A stretch of DNA of 13,592 bases from Eubacteriaceae bacterium UBA1433 (GTDB lineage: Bacteria; Bacillota; Clostridia; Eubacteriales; UBA1433), in assembly GCA_002329295.1 (NCBI GenBank), contig DCTT01000007.1, forward strand, positions 18,142 through 31,733, written 5' to 3'. Each line of letters starts with the position of its first letter. Position 1 is the stretch's first letter. Shown in pieces: positions 1 through 6,106 of this stretch. Below the pieces are notes generated by a model that did no database searches, was not told the DNA's origin, and saw nothing but the letters and a program-made list of their open reading frames with translations. A program made the position numbers and the translations under genes.

Positions 1-23
1 TTCAAATCCTGCCCCCGCAACCA
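1..23 (+). tRNA. tRNA-fMet (initiator), 3' end only
   Basis: This is the last part of a tRNA cut by the window edge: T-loop TTCAAAT, the 3' half of the T-stem, the acceptor 3' strand CCCCGCA, discriminator A and an encoded CCA. Position 72 is A. That residue gives the C1-A72 mismatch typical of bacterial initiator tRNA, and the tail matches the usual clostridial initiator ending. The anticodon lies outside the window, so the identity is inferred. It is the first of three tightly spaced tRNAs. Confidence 0.75.
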
Positions 24-31
24 AGTTTTTT

Positions 32-108
32 GGCGGAGTAGCTCAGATGGCTAGAGCACACGGTTCATACCCGTGGCGTCGCGGGTTCGATTCCCTCCTC
101 CGCTACCA
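32..108 (+). tRNA. tRNA-Met (CAT), elongator type
   Basis: A 77-base cloverleaf. The acceptor GGCGGAG pairs with CTCCGCT (one G-T at position 1-72), the D-stem is GCTC/GAGC, the anticodon stem is CACGG/CCGTG around loop TTCATAC (anticodon CAT at 66-68), the T-loop is TTCGATT and CCA is encoded. The paired G1-T72 end and the lack of three G-C pairs next to the anticodon argue against an initiator. The start GGCGGAGTAGCTCAG is typical of elongator Met rather than lysidine-modified tRNA-Ile2. One T-stem pair is mismatched (C82 against T96). Confidence 0.93.
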
Positions 109-117
109 TATTTTTTT

Positions 118-192
118 GGCCCCTTGGTCAAGCGGTTAAGACACCGCCCTTTCACGGCGGCTACAGGGGTTCGAATCCCCTAGGGGTCACCA
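118..192 (+). tRNA. tRNA-Glu (TTC)
   Basis: A 75-base cloverleaf. The acceptor GGCCCCT pairs with AGGGGTC, the anticodon stem is CCGCC/GGCGG with loop CTTTCAC (anticodon TTC at 151-153), the T-arm is AGGGG-TTCGAAT-CCCCT and CCA is encoded. It reads Glu GAA/GAG codons. It lies 9 bases after the Met tRNA, so it is almost certainly part of the same precursor transcript. Confidence 0.96.
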
Positions 193-249
193 ATTCAAAC
201 ACCATCTATTGATAAAAGAAATTTTGTTGACAGACGGTTTTTTTATTTT

Positions 250-293
250 ACCCGAAAGTGGCTCAAATACAGCACTTTCGGGTGTTGTTTTTT
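250..293 (+). terminator. rho-independent terminator of the tRNA cluster
   Basis: An 11-base-pair perfect stem, ACCCGAAAGTG (250-260) against CACTTTCGGGT (273-283), closes a 12-base loop and is followed by GTTGTTTTTT. It sits 57 bases after the last tRNA and points in the same direction, so it most likely ends the tRNA transcript. Confidence 0.85.
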
Positions 294-465
294 AACTTGT
301 ATCAATAGTTGATGCTATGAAACAGCCTTTTGGCGGTGTGCGTATTTTAACGATTTGCCCCGAAACCAGTAAAAGGTAATAATGGCAAGCCGTAGTTTCT
401 CGTCAAATTTGTATATAAACCGTCCGGCGAAACGACTGATAAACAATCTTTTAAAAAGCTGATGC

Positions 466-494
466 TTGTTTAAACGGCTCTAGTTGTTTATAAT
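466..494 (+). promoter_or_regulatory. sigma-A-type promoter for the zinc-ribbon gene
   Basis: TTGTTT (466-471), a 17-base spacer and a consensus TATAAT (489-494). This predicts a start near base 501 and a 5' leader of about 120 bases before the gene at 623. The -10 box overlaps the LuxR-like relic described separately. The rest of the 294-465 interval shows no gene or RNA that I can recognise. Confidence 0.6.
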
Positions 495-633
495 GACAAT
501 AGAAACCGAGCGTGCAGTGCGGCTTTATACCGCCAATATATTCAAAAAGACCGGCTGCAACGGGCGCGTTGAAGTCGGCAGACTTTTTAGGCAAAGTGAA
601 ATGAATAGAGGAGAGAAATATCATGAGTACTGA
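484..633 (+). pseudogene. remnant of a LuxR-type helix-turn-helix regulator gene
   Basis: An open stretch after the stop at 481-483 encodes about 46 codons from ATG 493 to TGA 631. Residues from TERAVRLY through ANIFKKTGCNGRVEV (about 505-576) fit the recognition helix and last helix of LuxR-family (GerE-like) domains. The usual pattern is SERTV-F/Y-x-NI-x-KTG-x-x-NRVEL. The LFI encoded just upstream (484-492) also fits, with a few extra residues between. The remaining domain and any ribosome site are absent, and the reading frame overlaps the next gene by 11 bases. NIFKKTG also occurs in the LuxR domain of the minus-strand gene at 2346-3716, with nearly the same DNA. I read it as a decayed gene end, not a working gene. 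Confidence 0.6.
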
Positions 634-1972
634 AGTAGTGAATTGCCCGTCTTGTGGCGCACAGCTTGATATAAACGGGACGGAGGAATTTGTGCAATGC
701 AAATACTGCCAAAGTACCATACGGATTCAAAGACGAAATGTGAATTCGGATGGCAGTACAACGCTCATTGACAAAGCGACCGGTATGGTCGTTGGGACGG
801 TGAGAGTGCCCTTTGGCTACCAGGTGTTTGGGATGCTGCAGCCGGAGGTTTCAAGTTATACTTATCCGTTTGGTGTGAGTGCATCGGCGTATAATGATAA
901 GGGTACTGTTATCGCCTACTATATCGGCGAGGGTTATACCGACCGTTCAAAATGTCCGGCACTTTCAGGGCCTCAATCTCAAGCTTTGGAACAGGTCTCA
1001 AGAGTACACTACAAGGACTTTATGGATGTGGGGCAATATGTGCATGGTTATGCCACCATGTATGCCAATGCCTCGAATGCGACGTATTTGAAATGTGTTG
1101 AAGAACGGCAAATGCCGTTATATGAGCCGTTCAACGAGGCTGAGGCACTGCAGAACTACAGACGCAGGGTGGAATTTGAAAAGCAGCGCATCGGAAACCC
1201 CGGTATGGCAAAGGATACAGGATTTTATTTGAAGGGGCTTTGCCGTATCTATGATATGACTGTGAACGGTGTAGATTTTAAGTTTGCAATCTCCACGGTT
1301 CTGGAAGGATGGAAATATCAGCTCCCCGCTATGATAGGCGGACTTGGCGGGTTTGGGAATCTGTTCGGCGGTATGTTTTCTAGTGGTGCTACAAAGTCAA
1401 AACAGCCGCAGGCGGGCGCATTCAACGATATGCCGGCAAATTCCGTCATCGAATGGCAATCGGAGGGCGTATTTATTATGCAGTGTCTTCCGCAGGAGTT
1501 TGAGCTTGCTTTTAAAGGCGCATATACGGATTTTTGTTCGACCTTCCGGCTTGATAATGGCATACGTGAGAAGTTATACAATATGCAGTCGCAGATATTG
1601 CAGGATGTTTCTCGCCATACCCAGCAGTGCCTTGATCAGATGAACCGGCAGTTCCAAACCTGGCAGCAGATACACGCCACGCAGCAAGCTGCGTTTGATT
1701 CCTATACCCAGGGGTGGTGGAACAGAACAAACGCTGCCGATGCCGCAAGGCGTTCCTCCTATCAATCAAAATTAGCGGCGGAAAGCAGGATGTCCGACCG
1801 TCAGTCCGAAGGTACGCGGGGAGTAAACACCTATGTACGACCGGACGGTACGGAGGTCGAGGTGTCGGTGACGTATGACAGGGCGTATACAAACTATTCC
1901 GGAGATACGCTGGGTTCTACAAGTGCATTTGAGCCGGGCGGAGACTGGACGGAAATGAAAAGGAAACAGTAA
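623..1972 (+). CDS. N-terminal zinc-ribbon protein of unknown function
   Basis: A 449-residue soluble protein that I cannot assign to a named family. It opens with a zinc ribbon: CPSC at residues 8-11 and CKYC at 26-29, followed by a short basic stretch. The middle is ordinary globular sequence without recognisable catalytic motifs. Residues about 234-254 are Gly-rich and hydrophobic (IGGLGGFGNLFGGMF), possibly a flexible or membrane-touching hinge. Residues about 325-400 are rich in Gln, Arg and Ala and probably helical. The C-terminus carries a RPDGTEVEVSVTYDRAY segment that looks like beta strands. There is no signal peptide or clear membrane span. The start is supported by AGAGGAGAG just upstream. 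It stands alone, with its own promoter and terminator. The zinc ribbon suggests protein or nucleic-acid contacts, but the role is unknown. Confidence 0.85.
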   Translation: MSTEVVNCPSCGAQLDINGTEEFVQCKYCQSTIRIQRRNVNSDGSTTLIDKATGMVVGTVRVPFGYQVFGMLQPEVSSYTYPFGVSASAYNDKGTVIAYYIGEGYTDRSKCPALSGPQSQALEQVSRVHYKDFMDVGQYVHGYATMYANASNATYLKCVEERQMPLYEPFNEAEALQNYRRRVEFEKQRIGNPGMAKDTGFYLKGLCRIYDMTVNGVDFKFAISTVLEGWKYQLPAMIGGLGGFGNLFGGMFSSGATKSKQPQAGAFNDMPANSVIEWQSEGVFIMQCLPQEFELAFKGAYTDFCSTFRLDNGIREKLYNMQSQILQDVSRHTQQCLDQMNRQFQTWQQIHATQQAAFDSYTQGWWNRTNAADAARRSSYQSKLAAESRMSDRQSEGTRGVNTYVRPDGTEVEVSVTYDRAYTNYSGDTLGSTSAFEPGGDWTEMKRKQ

Positions 1973-2042
1973 ATAACGCAGCGCTGAAACATGTATGGAT
2001 AGTCGTGGCGATATCGGATAAGTACTTATTGAAAATATAATG

Positions 2043-2079
2043 CGGGACATCTTCATTGTAAGAATGTCCCGTTTTTTTT
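2043..2079 (+). terminator. rho-independent terminator of the zinc-ribbon gene
   Basis: CGGGACAT (2043-2050) pairs with ATGTCCCG (2064-2071). CTT/AAG extends the stem past one bulged A, and eight T residues follow directly. It lies 70 bases after the stop codon of the zinc-ribbon gene. Confidence 0.9.
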
Positions 2080-2185
2080 GAACTATTTTTAATATTTCTT
2101 TTGAGATACTGCCGTTTTTTGGTTCTTTTTCAATTGTAGTGACGGCTTCTATGCTGTTTAATATAATCAAGGAATAATCAAGGAA

Positions 2186-2212
2186 GAAAAATAGCGCTGT
2201 ATCAGCGCTTTT
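2186..2212 (-). terminator. terminator of the MFS-LuxR gene (possibly bidirectional)
   Basis: AGCGCTG (2193-2199), a three-base loop and CAGCGCT (2203-2209) form a perfect 7-bp stem. Read on the minus strand it is followed by ATTTTTC, so it can end the leftward transcript that finishes at 2346. Four T residues follow on the plus strand as well, so it may also act rightward. I see nothing else in 2080-2345. Confidence 0.6.
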
Positions 2213-2345
2213 CACATCGATCGTTTATTTCGGTTTAAGTGTAACATCACTATATGAACATAAAAAGGTTGGAATAAAGCAATCATAGAAAGCGTATCAG
2301 GAAAAATCTTTTTCGAGTCGTATTATACCTCTTATCCATAGCATT

Positions 2346-3716
2346 TCAGTTTTTATTATAAAACGTAAAATCGGCAATGAGCGCGGAACGGCTGGAGAGG
2401 CCGGTCTTTTTGAAGATATTTCCTACATGGAATTTGACCGTGCTTTCGGTGATGAACAATGCGGTCGCTATTTCGATATTTGACATCCCTTGCACGATTA
2501 AATCAAAAATTTCCTGCTCGCGGAGTGACAAATGAAAGCGGTTCGCATATTCCAACAATTGCTGTTTTTCCATTTCTTGTGCAGTGATGGTCGGAGAATA
2601 AATTTTTTGATAAAGAGAAAAGAATAAGGCAATTACAAGGGCGAATACTACGCCCGAAGCCACAATAAGCGATGTGCCGGTTAAAACACTTGCGCCGAAT
2701 GTGCCGAGGGCTTCTCCGAGACGACCTACCAAAAGCCCGGCTACTGCAAGCCCGGGAAGCGCCCTTTTTGCGGAGATATCGGAAAACAAAAGGATGCGGT
2801 ATGTCGACCAAAAACCTAAAAACATATAGGCGATTATCCACATTGCAGTTTCTCCGACAGCGTTGTTGCCGTGTGCCAGCGCTGCGAAGGGAAAAGCCAA
2901 CGCCGCCAAACAGCATATTGCGCCCCAACGGCGGCTTTTGTCGCTCACAAAACCTGCAATGATGAGACCGAGTGCATAAAACGCACGCGTGAATTCTATA
3001 TAGACGCTTTTGGAAGCGCTCTTGAGCGGAAAAGAAAACCCGAGCGTGTTTTCCAGTGACAGCAGAAGCAGGACTGTTGCCGCCAACCAGATGATTTTCT
3101 TATTAAATTTAGGATTTCGTTGCTCTAAATTGTTATCTTGCTTGGGAGGAGGTGAAAGATATCGCAGAAGAATAAGAGATGCGGCGGCAAGTATTGCAAC
3201 AGCATAAAAGCTGACACTGCTCCAAAGGAACTTTGTGTTCATCGGCAAAGACAAAAGCCATGTGCCGATACTGCCGAGAGCATAGGCAACACCAAAGACA
3301 ATACCGCGGCGTTGCTGTGGGATGTCGGTTGCCAGCCTTGTTAAATAGCAGCCGGATAACACGCCAATCGTTATGTTCATCAGTACTCCGGCGGCGATGA
3401 TAATGGGTACAGCAGATAAAAATAAGGCTATCGCTGCGCACACAACGGTGATTATGGTAGCCCAGAAAGGAATTACGCGCCCGCCGGCAATTGTGGGCTG
3501 TTTTGCAAACAAAAGACCGACAATACCAATGCCGACAGCCTGACAGACATAATAAGCCCCGCAGACCAGCAGGTTGACCGTTCCCCCGTCCAAAAACTGA
3601 AGCAGACGATAAGCCTGTACAATATATGCTGTACCTGTCCAAAGAAATCCGAAACCGATCAGCGCGGCGAAATAGAAATATTTGTTTTTTTGTGTGGGTA
3701 TATTGTCCATCGTCAT
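2346..3716 (-). CDS. MFS-like membrane protein fused to a LuxR DNA-binding domain
   Basis: 456 residues. About residues 15-380 are strongly hydrophobic, with roughly 12 predicted membrane spans. A basic loop near 195-210 and a second half of similar organisation give the layout of a major facilitator superfamily transporter. A short linker (about 381-395) leads to a LuxR/GerE helix-turn-helix at 396-449, including LSLREQEIF, the recognition helix region FITESTVKFH and the NIFKKTG turn. Proteins of this architecture are annotated as LuxR-family regulators in anaerobic Bacillota and Actinomycetota. I infer a one-component membrane sensor in which a transporter-like domain detects a ligand and the cytoplasmic domain binds DNA. 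The ligand is unknown. The start ATG 3716 is preceded by AGAAGG at suitable spacing. It is transcribed alone, divergently from the small gene at 3930, whose upstream region may hold its binding sites. Confidence 0.9.
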   Translation of the reverse strand: MTMDNIPTQKNKYFYFAALIGFGFLWTGTAYIVQAYRLLQFLDGGTVNLLVCGAYYVCQAVGIGIVGLLFAKQPTIAGGRVIPFWATIITVVCAAIALFLSAVPIIIAAGVLMNITIGVLSGCYLTRLATDIPQQRRGIVFGVAYALGSIGTWLLSLPMNTKFLWSSVSFYAVAILAAASLILLRYLSPPPKQDNNLEQRNPKFNKKIIWLAATVLLLLSLENTLGFSFPLKSASKSVYIEFTRAFYALGLIIAGFVSDKSRRWGAICCLAALAFPFAALAHGNNAVGETAMWIIAYMFLGFWSTYRILLFSDISAKRALPGLAVAGLLVGRLGEALGTFGASVLTGTSLIVASGVVFALVIALFFSLYQKIYSPTITAQEMEKQQLLEYANRFHLSLREQEIFDLIVQGMSNIEIATALFITESTVKFHVGNIFKKTGLSSRSALIADFTFYNKN

Positions 3717-3755
3717 ATTTTGCCTTCTTTCGGCAAATGGTTCTTTATTATTTAT

Positions 3756-3784
3756 ATCATACAGAGAGAGGGGATTGATTGCAA
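3756..3784 (-). promoter_or_regulatory. sigma-A promoter of the MFS-LuxR gene
   Basis: On the minus strand, TTGCAA (3784-3779) and TATGAT (3761-3756) are separated by exactly 17 bases, a good match to the housekeeping consensus. The predicted start is near 3749, giving a leader of about 32 bases before ATG 3716. Confidence 0.7.
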
Positions 3785-3808
3785 GAAAAAAATCGAGAGC
3801 AAAGCCAC

Positions 3809-3825
3809 CTATACTAAAACTATAC
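3809..3825 (+). repeat. direct repeat CTATAC at 11-bp spacing
   Basis: CTATAC occurs at 3809-3814 and again at 3820-3825, so the half-sites face the same side of the helix. They lie upstream of the MFS-LuxR promoter and of the divergent small gene. This is the right place for an operator, possibly of the MFS-LuxR protein itself, but the assignment is inference from position and spacing only. Confidence 0.35.
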
Positions 3826-3856
3826 CCTTATTTTGCATGCCTGCACCTTTTCTAGC

Positions 3857-3886
3857 CTGTCAATGAATACCTTTATCGTCTATATT
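3857..3886 (+). promoter_or_regulatory. weak candidate promoter for the small gene at 3930
   Basis: CTGTCA (3857-3862), an 18-base spacer and TATATT (3881-3886). The -35 box matches at four of six positions and the -10 box at five. It is the best promoter-like pair before the gene at 3930, but a poor one, consistent with a need for an activator. Confidence 0.35.
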
Positions 3887-3894
3887 CAAATAGT

Positions 3895-3920
3895 AAGTAA
3901 AATTAAGTAAAGTTAAGTAA
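3895..3920 (+). repeat. three AAGTAA repeats at exact 10-bp spacing
   Basis: AAGTAA occurs at 3895-3900, 3905-3910 and 3915-3920, inside near-identical 10-bp units (AAGTAAAATT, AAGTAAAGTT, AAGTAAATTA). The array ends 9 bases before ATG 3930 and would be in the transcript leader of that gene. It could be a helically phased protein site or simple slippage in AT-rich DNA. Confidence 0.6.
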
Positions 3921-3929
3921 ATTAGTGAT

Positions 3930-4238
3930 ATGAAGACACAAAGCCGATCCTTTCCTTATGATAAAAGTATTGTTATCAATGCGCTGTACGATACCATTGA
4001 GGCGTTGGGGCTTCGTCTCGACAGCTCCAACAGCGCATACGGAAGGCTGGTCGTATCCGACGTTCAGCATCGGGGAAGCATGCGGATTTTGCTGAATAAC
4101 GAAGAAAATGCAGATCGCACACGGGTGGATATTTTTTCCGAGAATTTCAATGGAGAGATACCCGAAATGTGGAGTCCCGTCATTTTGGATGAACTCTCAG
4201 GAACAATACAACGGGCGCTGCAACGAAAAGAAAAATAG
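3930..4238 (+). CDS. small soluble protein of unknown function
   Basis: 102 residues, with no signal peptide, membrane span or motif that I recognise. The pattern suggests a small alpha/beta fold: an amphipathic helix at about residues 10-27 (KSIVINALYDTIEALG), then strands around RLVVSDV, GSMRILLN and TRVDIFSE, then a C-terminal helix (about 80-100) ending in a basic tail. No Shine-Dalgarno sequence precedes ATG 3930, where the AAGTAA repeats occupy that position, so translation may be weak or the start misplaced. The codon usage and continuous frame still suggest a real gene. It is divergent from the MFS-LuxR gene and could be its target, but nothing in the sequence proves that. Confidence 0.65.
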   Translation: MKTQSRSFPYDKSIVINALYDTIEALGLRLDSSNSAYGRLVVSDVQHRGSMRILLNNEENADRTRVDIFSENFNGEIPEMWSPVILDELSGTIQRALQRKEK

Positions 4239-4356
4239 TCATCTATGAAGAGGGAAAACATAGTATCAGTGTTCTGAGTTGATAGAAAGATTGTTTTTTT
4301 TTACAGCATGACTTTATTGAGGCGCCGTAATTGACAGTGTATTCTAAAAAAAGCTA

Positions 4357-4385
4357 TTGCCGAAATGAAATGTAATAAATACAAT
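4357..4385 (+). promoter_or_regulatory. sigma-A promoter of the surface protein gene
   Basis: TTGCCG (4357-4362), a 17-base spacer and TACAAT (4380-4385). The predicted start is near 4392. AAGGAG at 4411-4416 then serves ATG 4426. The more consensus-like TATAAT at 4385-4390 has no -35 partner at normal spacing. Confidence 0.6.
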
Positions 4386-4425
4386 ATAATATATTTGAAA
4401 GGTAAAAATAAAGGAGACCGTTCAT

Positions 4426-6033
4426 ATGAAACTGCTGAAAAAGACCTGCGTTTTCATGTTAATTATCACAGTGGTGTTCGCCGTACTGTTCCCGGCAACC
4501 GCTTTGGCAGCGGATAATAACAAGATATATTACGATATTGATCCTAATTACGGTGGTCTGACGCCGTCGAATACCGGAGCGACTTACGTTTGGACTAATC
4601 CGCCAACCGCAGGCTATACAGCAACGCTGACAGCCGAGCCCGGATTTCTTCTTCCAGACGTTATCGTAGTTCAAAAGATACGATTCAATCAATTTGTAAA
4701 TTATACATATCAACGAAATGTGGACTATACTTACGATGAAAATACCGGTGTAATTGTAATTCCGGTTGAAAAGATAGTAGGTAAAACGACAACAGGTATT
4801 GTTTATGGGGGGTCCGACTATGATATACGTATTATGGCAGGCGGTATTCCTTCCGGGGGGTACGTGGCAAACGCGGGTGCAATCATGCATTCGCTCATAG
4901 AATTGTCATCGTCAAAAGGGGTTCAAGGATACTCTGTTGCGCCTGTCGTGCCTTATGAGACGACCCTGACGGCTGCGCCCGGATTCAGGCTTCCAGATAC
5001 TATCACGGTTCAATGTTCCAAGGTCTTCGGAGCGCCGGGAAATGTGGTGAAAACATATTCAGCCCCGACAGATTACACATATAATTCGACAACCGGTGAA
5101 ATTGTAATTCCGATTGCAACGATAGTAGCAGATATTGTCAATGCAGCTGATGTTCAAAATATAATAATCATTGCTTCCGGTGTCAGAAAAACTTTTGATA
5201 TTACCGTTACGCAAAGCGCCAACGGTACCATCAGTCCTGCTACCGCGACCAATATACCATTTGAATCCGATCTCAAATTTACGATTACTCCGGGTGCAGG
5301 GTATCAAATTGCCGACGTACTGGTTGACGGCATAAGCGTAGGCGTTGTAAGTACCCATGAGTTTAAGAATATTGCATCCAATCATACGATTACAGCAACG
5401 TTTTCAGCAACATCGGGCTCGTCCACTTTTGATATTACCGTTACGCAAGGCGCCAACGGCACCATCAGTCCTGCCACCGCAACCAATCTAACACAGGGTT
5501 CTGATCTCACGTTTACGATTGCTCCGAATGCAGGATTTCAAATTGCCGACGTACTGGTTGACGGCATAAGCGTAGGCGCTGTAAGTTCCTATACGTTTAC
5601 GAATATTACATCCAATCATACTATTGCAGCAACGTTTTCAGCAGCATCGGGGCCTACAGACCCGTCCACTTTTGATATTACCGTTACGCAAAGCGCCAAC
5701 GGCACCATCAGCCCTGGCACCACAATTGTATCAGATGGTGACAGTCTCACCTTTACGATTACTCCGGATTCGGGATTTCAAATTGCCGATGTACTGATTG
5801 ACGGTAAAAGCGTAGGCGCCAGAGATTCTTATACATTTATGGATATTCGATCCAATCATACAATTACAGCAAAGTTTGCATCTGCATTGTCTGCGTCAAA
5901 GGGTTCCCTTGATGATATTCCGAAGACGGGAGACAGCAGCCTGTTGTGGCTTTGGTGGTTGCTGAGCGGTGTTTCAGCGGCGGCTCTTGCGGTGATCATT
6001 GCGATATGGAAAAAAGCTTCTTTGAACCGGTAA
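4426..6033 (+). CDS. secreted, sortase-anchored surface protein with repeat domains
   Basis: 535 residues. The signal peptide has a KK-rich start, a hydrophobic core and cleavage after ALA at about residue 28. Two copies of a ~110-residue module follow (about 30-138 and 145-253), each with TLTA-x-PGF-x-LPD, then DYTY and TGxIVIP. Next come three ~70-residue repeats at 257-327, 335-405 and 416-485, of the kind called divergent InlB B-repeats: FDITVTQ, NGTISP, then VL-V/I-DG-x-SVG, ending SNHTI. The C-terminus is a wall-sorting signal: IPKTG at 498-502, a hydrophobic span at about 506-527 and the basic tail WKKASLNR. The protein should be exported and covalently attached to peptidoglycan by a sortase, most simply the one encoded next. 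No catalytic domain is visible, so an adhesion or structural role is likely. AAGGAG at 4411-4416 supports the start. Confidence 0.92.
   Translation: MKLLKKTCVFMLIITVVFAVLFPATALAADNNKIYYDIDPNYGGLTPSNTGATYVWTNPPTAGYTATLTAEPGFLLPDVIVVQKIRFNQFVNYTYQRNVDYTYDENTGVIVIPVEKIVGKTTTGIVYGGSDYDIRIMAGGIPSGGYVANAGAIMHSLIELSSSKGVQGYSVAPVVPYETTLTAAPGFRLPDTITVQCSKVFGAPGNVVKTYSAPTDYTYNSTTGEIVIPIATIVADIVNAADVQNIIIIASGVRKTFDITVTQSANGTISPATATNIPFESDLKFTITPGAGYQIADVLVDGISVGVVSTHEFKNIASNHTITATFSATSGSSTFDITVTQGANGTISPATATNLTQGSDLTFTIAPNAGFQIADVLVDGISVGAVSSYTFTNITSNHTIAATFSAASGPTDPSTFDITVTQSANGTISPGTTIVSDGDSLTFTITPDSGFQIADVLIDGKSVGARDSYTFMDIRSNHTITAKFASALSASKGSLDDIPKTGDSSLLWLWWLLSGVSAAALAVIIAIWKKASLNR
5194..5880 (+). 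repeat. three tandem InlB B-type repeats within the surface protein gene
   Basis: Units lie at 5194-5406, 5428-5640 and 5671-5880, at 234 and 243 base spacing, the difference being a short linker before unit 3. Units 1 and 2 share about 40 consecutive identical bases around the VDGISVG-coding segment (from about 5308 and 5542). The duplication is therefore recent or kept alike by recombination, and copy number may vary between strains. Confidence 0.9.
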
Positions 6034-6058
6034 AAAAACGTGTTTAGAAAGAATAGGT

Positions 6059-6087
6059 CGGGAAACAAAAGTTTCCCGCTTGTTTTT
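6059..6087 (+). terminator. terminator-like hairpin between surface protein and sortase genes
   Basis: CGGGAAAC (6059-6066), loop AAAA and GTTTCCCG (6071-6078) form a perfect 8-bp stem followed by CTTGTTTTT. It begins 26 bases after the stop of the surface protein gene and ends just before ATG 6088. It looks like an intrinsic terminator that would lower sortase transcription relative to its substrate. Its 3' arm is also the 5' arm of the hairpin at 6072-6106, so both cannot form at once. Confidence 0.65.
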
Positions 6088-6106
6088 ATGAAAATCAAGC
6101 GGGAAA
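6072..6106 (+). promoter_or_regulatory. alternative hairpin enclosing the sortase start codon
   Basis: TTTCCCGCTTG (6072-6082) is perfectly complementary to CAAGCGGGAAA (6096-6106), giving an 11-bp stem. Its 13-base loop contains ATG 6088-6090. The stem is longer than the terminator-like hairpin it excludes, so forming it would prevent termination but could hide the start codon. The regulatory role is inferred from the pairing alone. Confidence 0.5.

Noticed and set aside
223..252. TTGACA after the tRNA cluster as a promoter -35 box
   Set aside because: No acceptable -10 box lies 16-19 bases downstream; the region runs into the terminator hairpin.
1512..2215. Minus-strand reading frames of 126 and 147 codons over the end of the zinc-ribbon gene
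   Set aside because: They have Cys/Arg/His-rich composition typical of antisense frames, have no ribosome sites, and one crosses the terminator.
4261..4302. Terminator after the small gene at 3930
   Set aside because: A T tract exists at 4293-4302, but the possible stem TATCA/TGATA is only 5 A-T-rich pairs with a long loop.
4331..4359. Consensus TTGACA at 4331 as the -35 box of the surface protein promoter
   Set aside because: The hexamer at the right distance is CTATTG, much poorer than the TTGCCG/TACAAT pair 26 bases further on.
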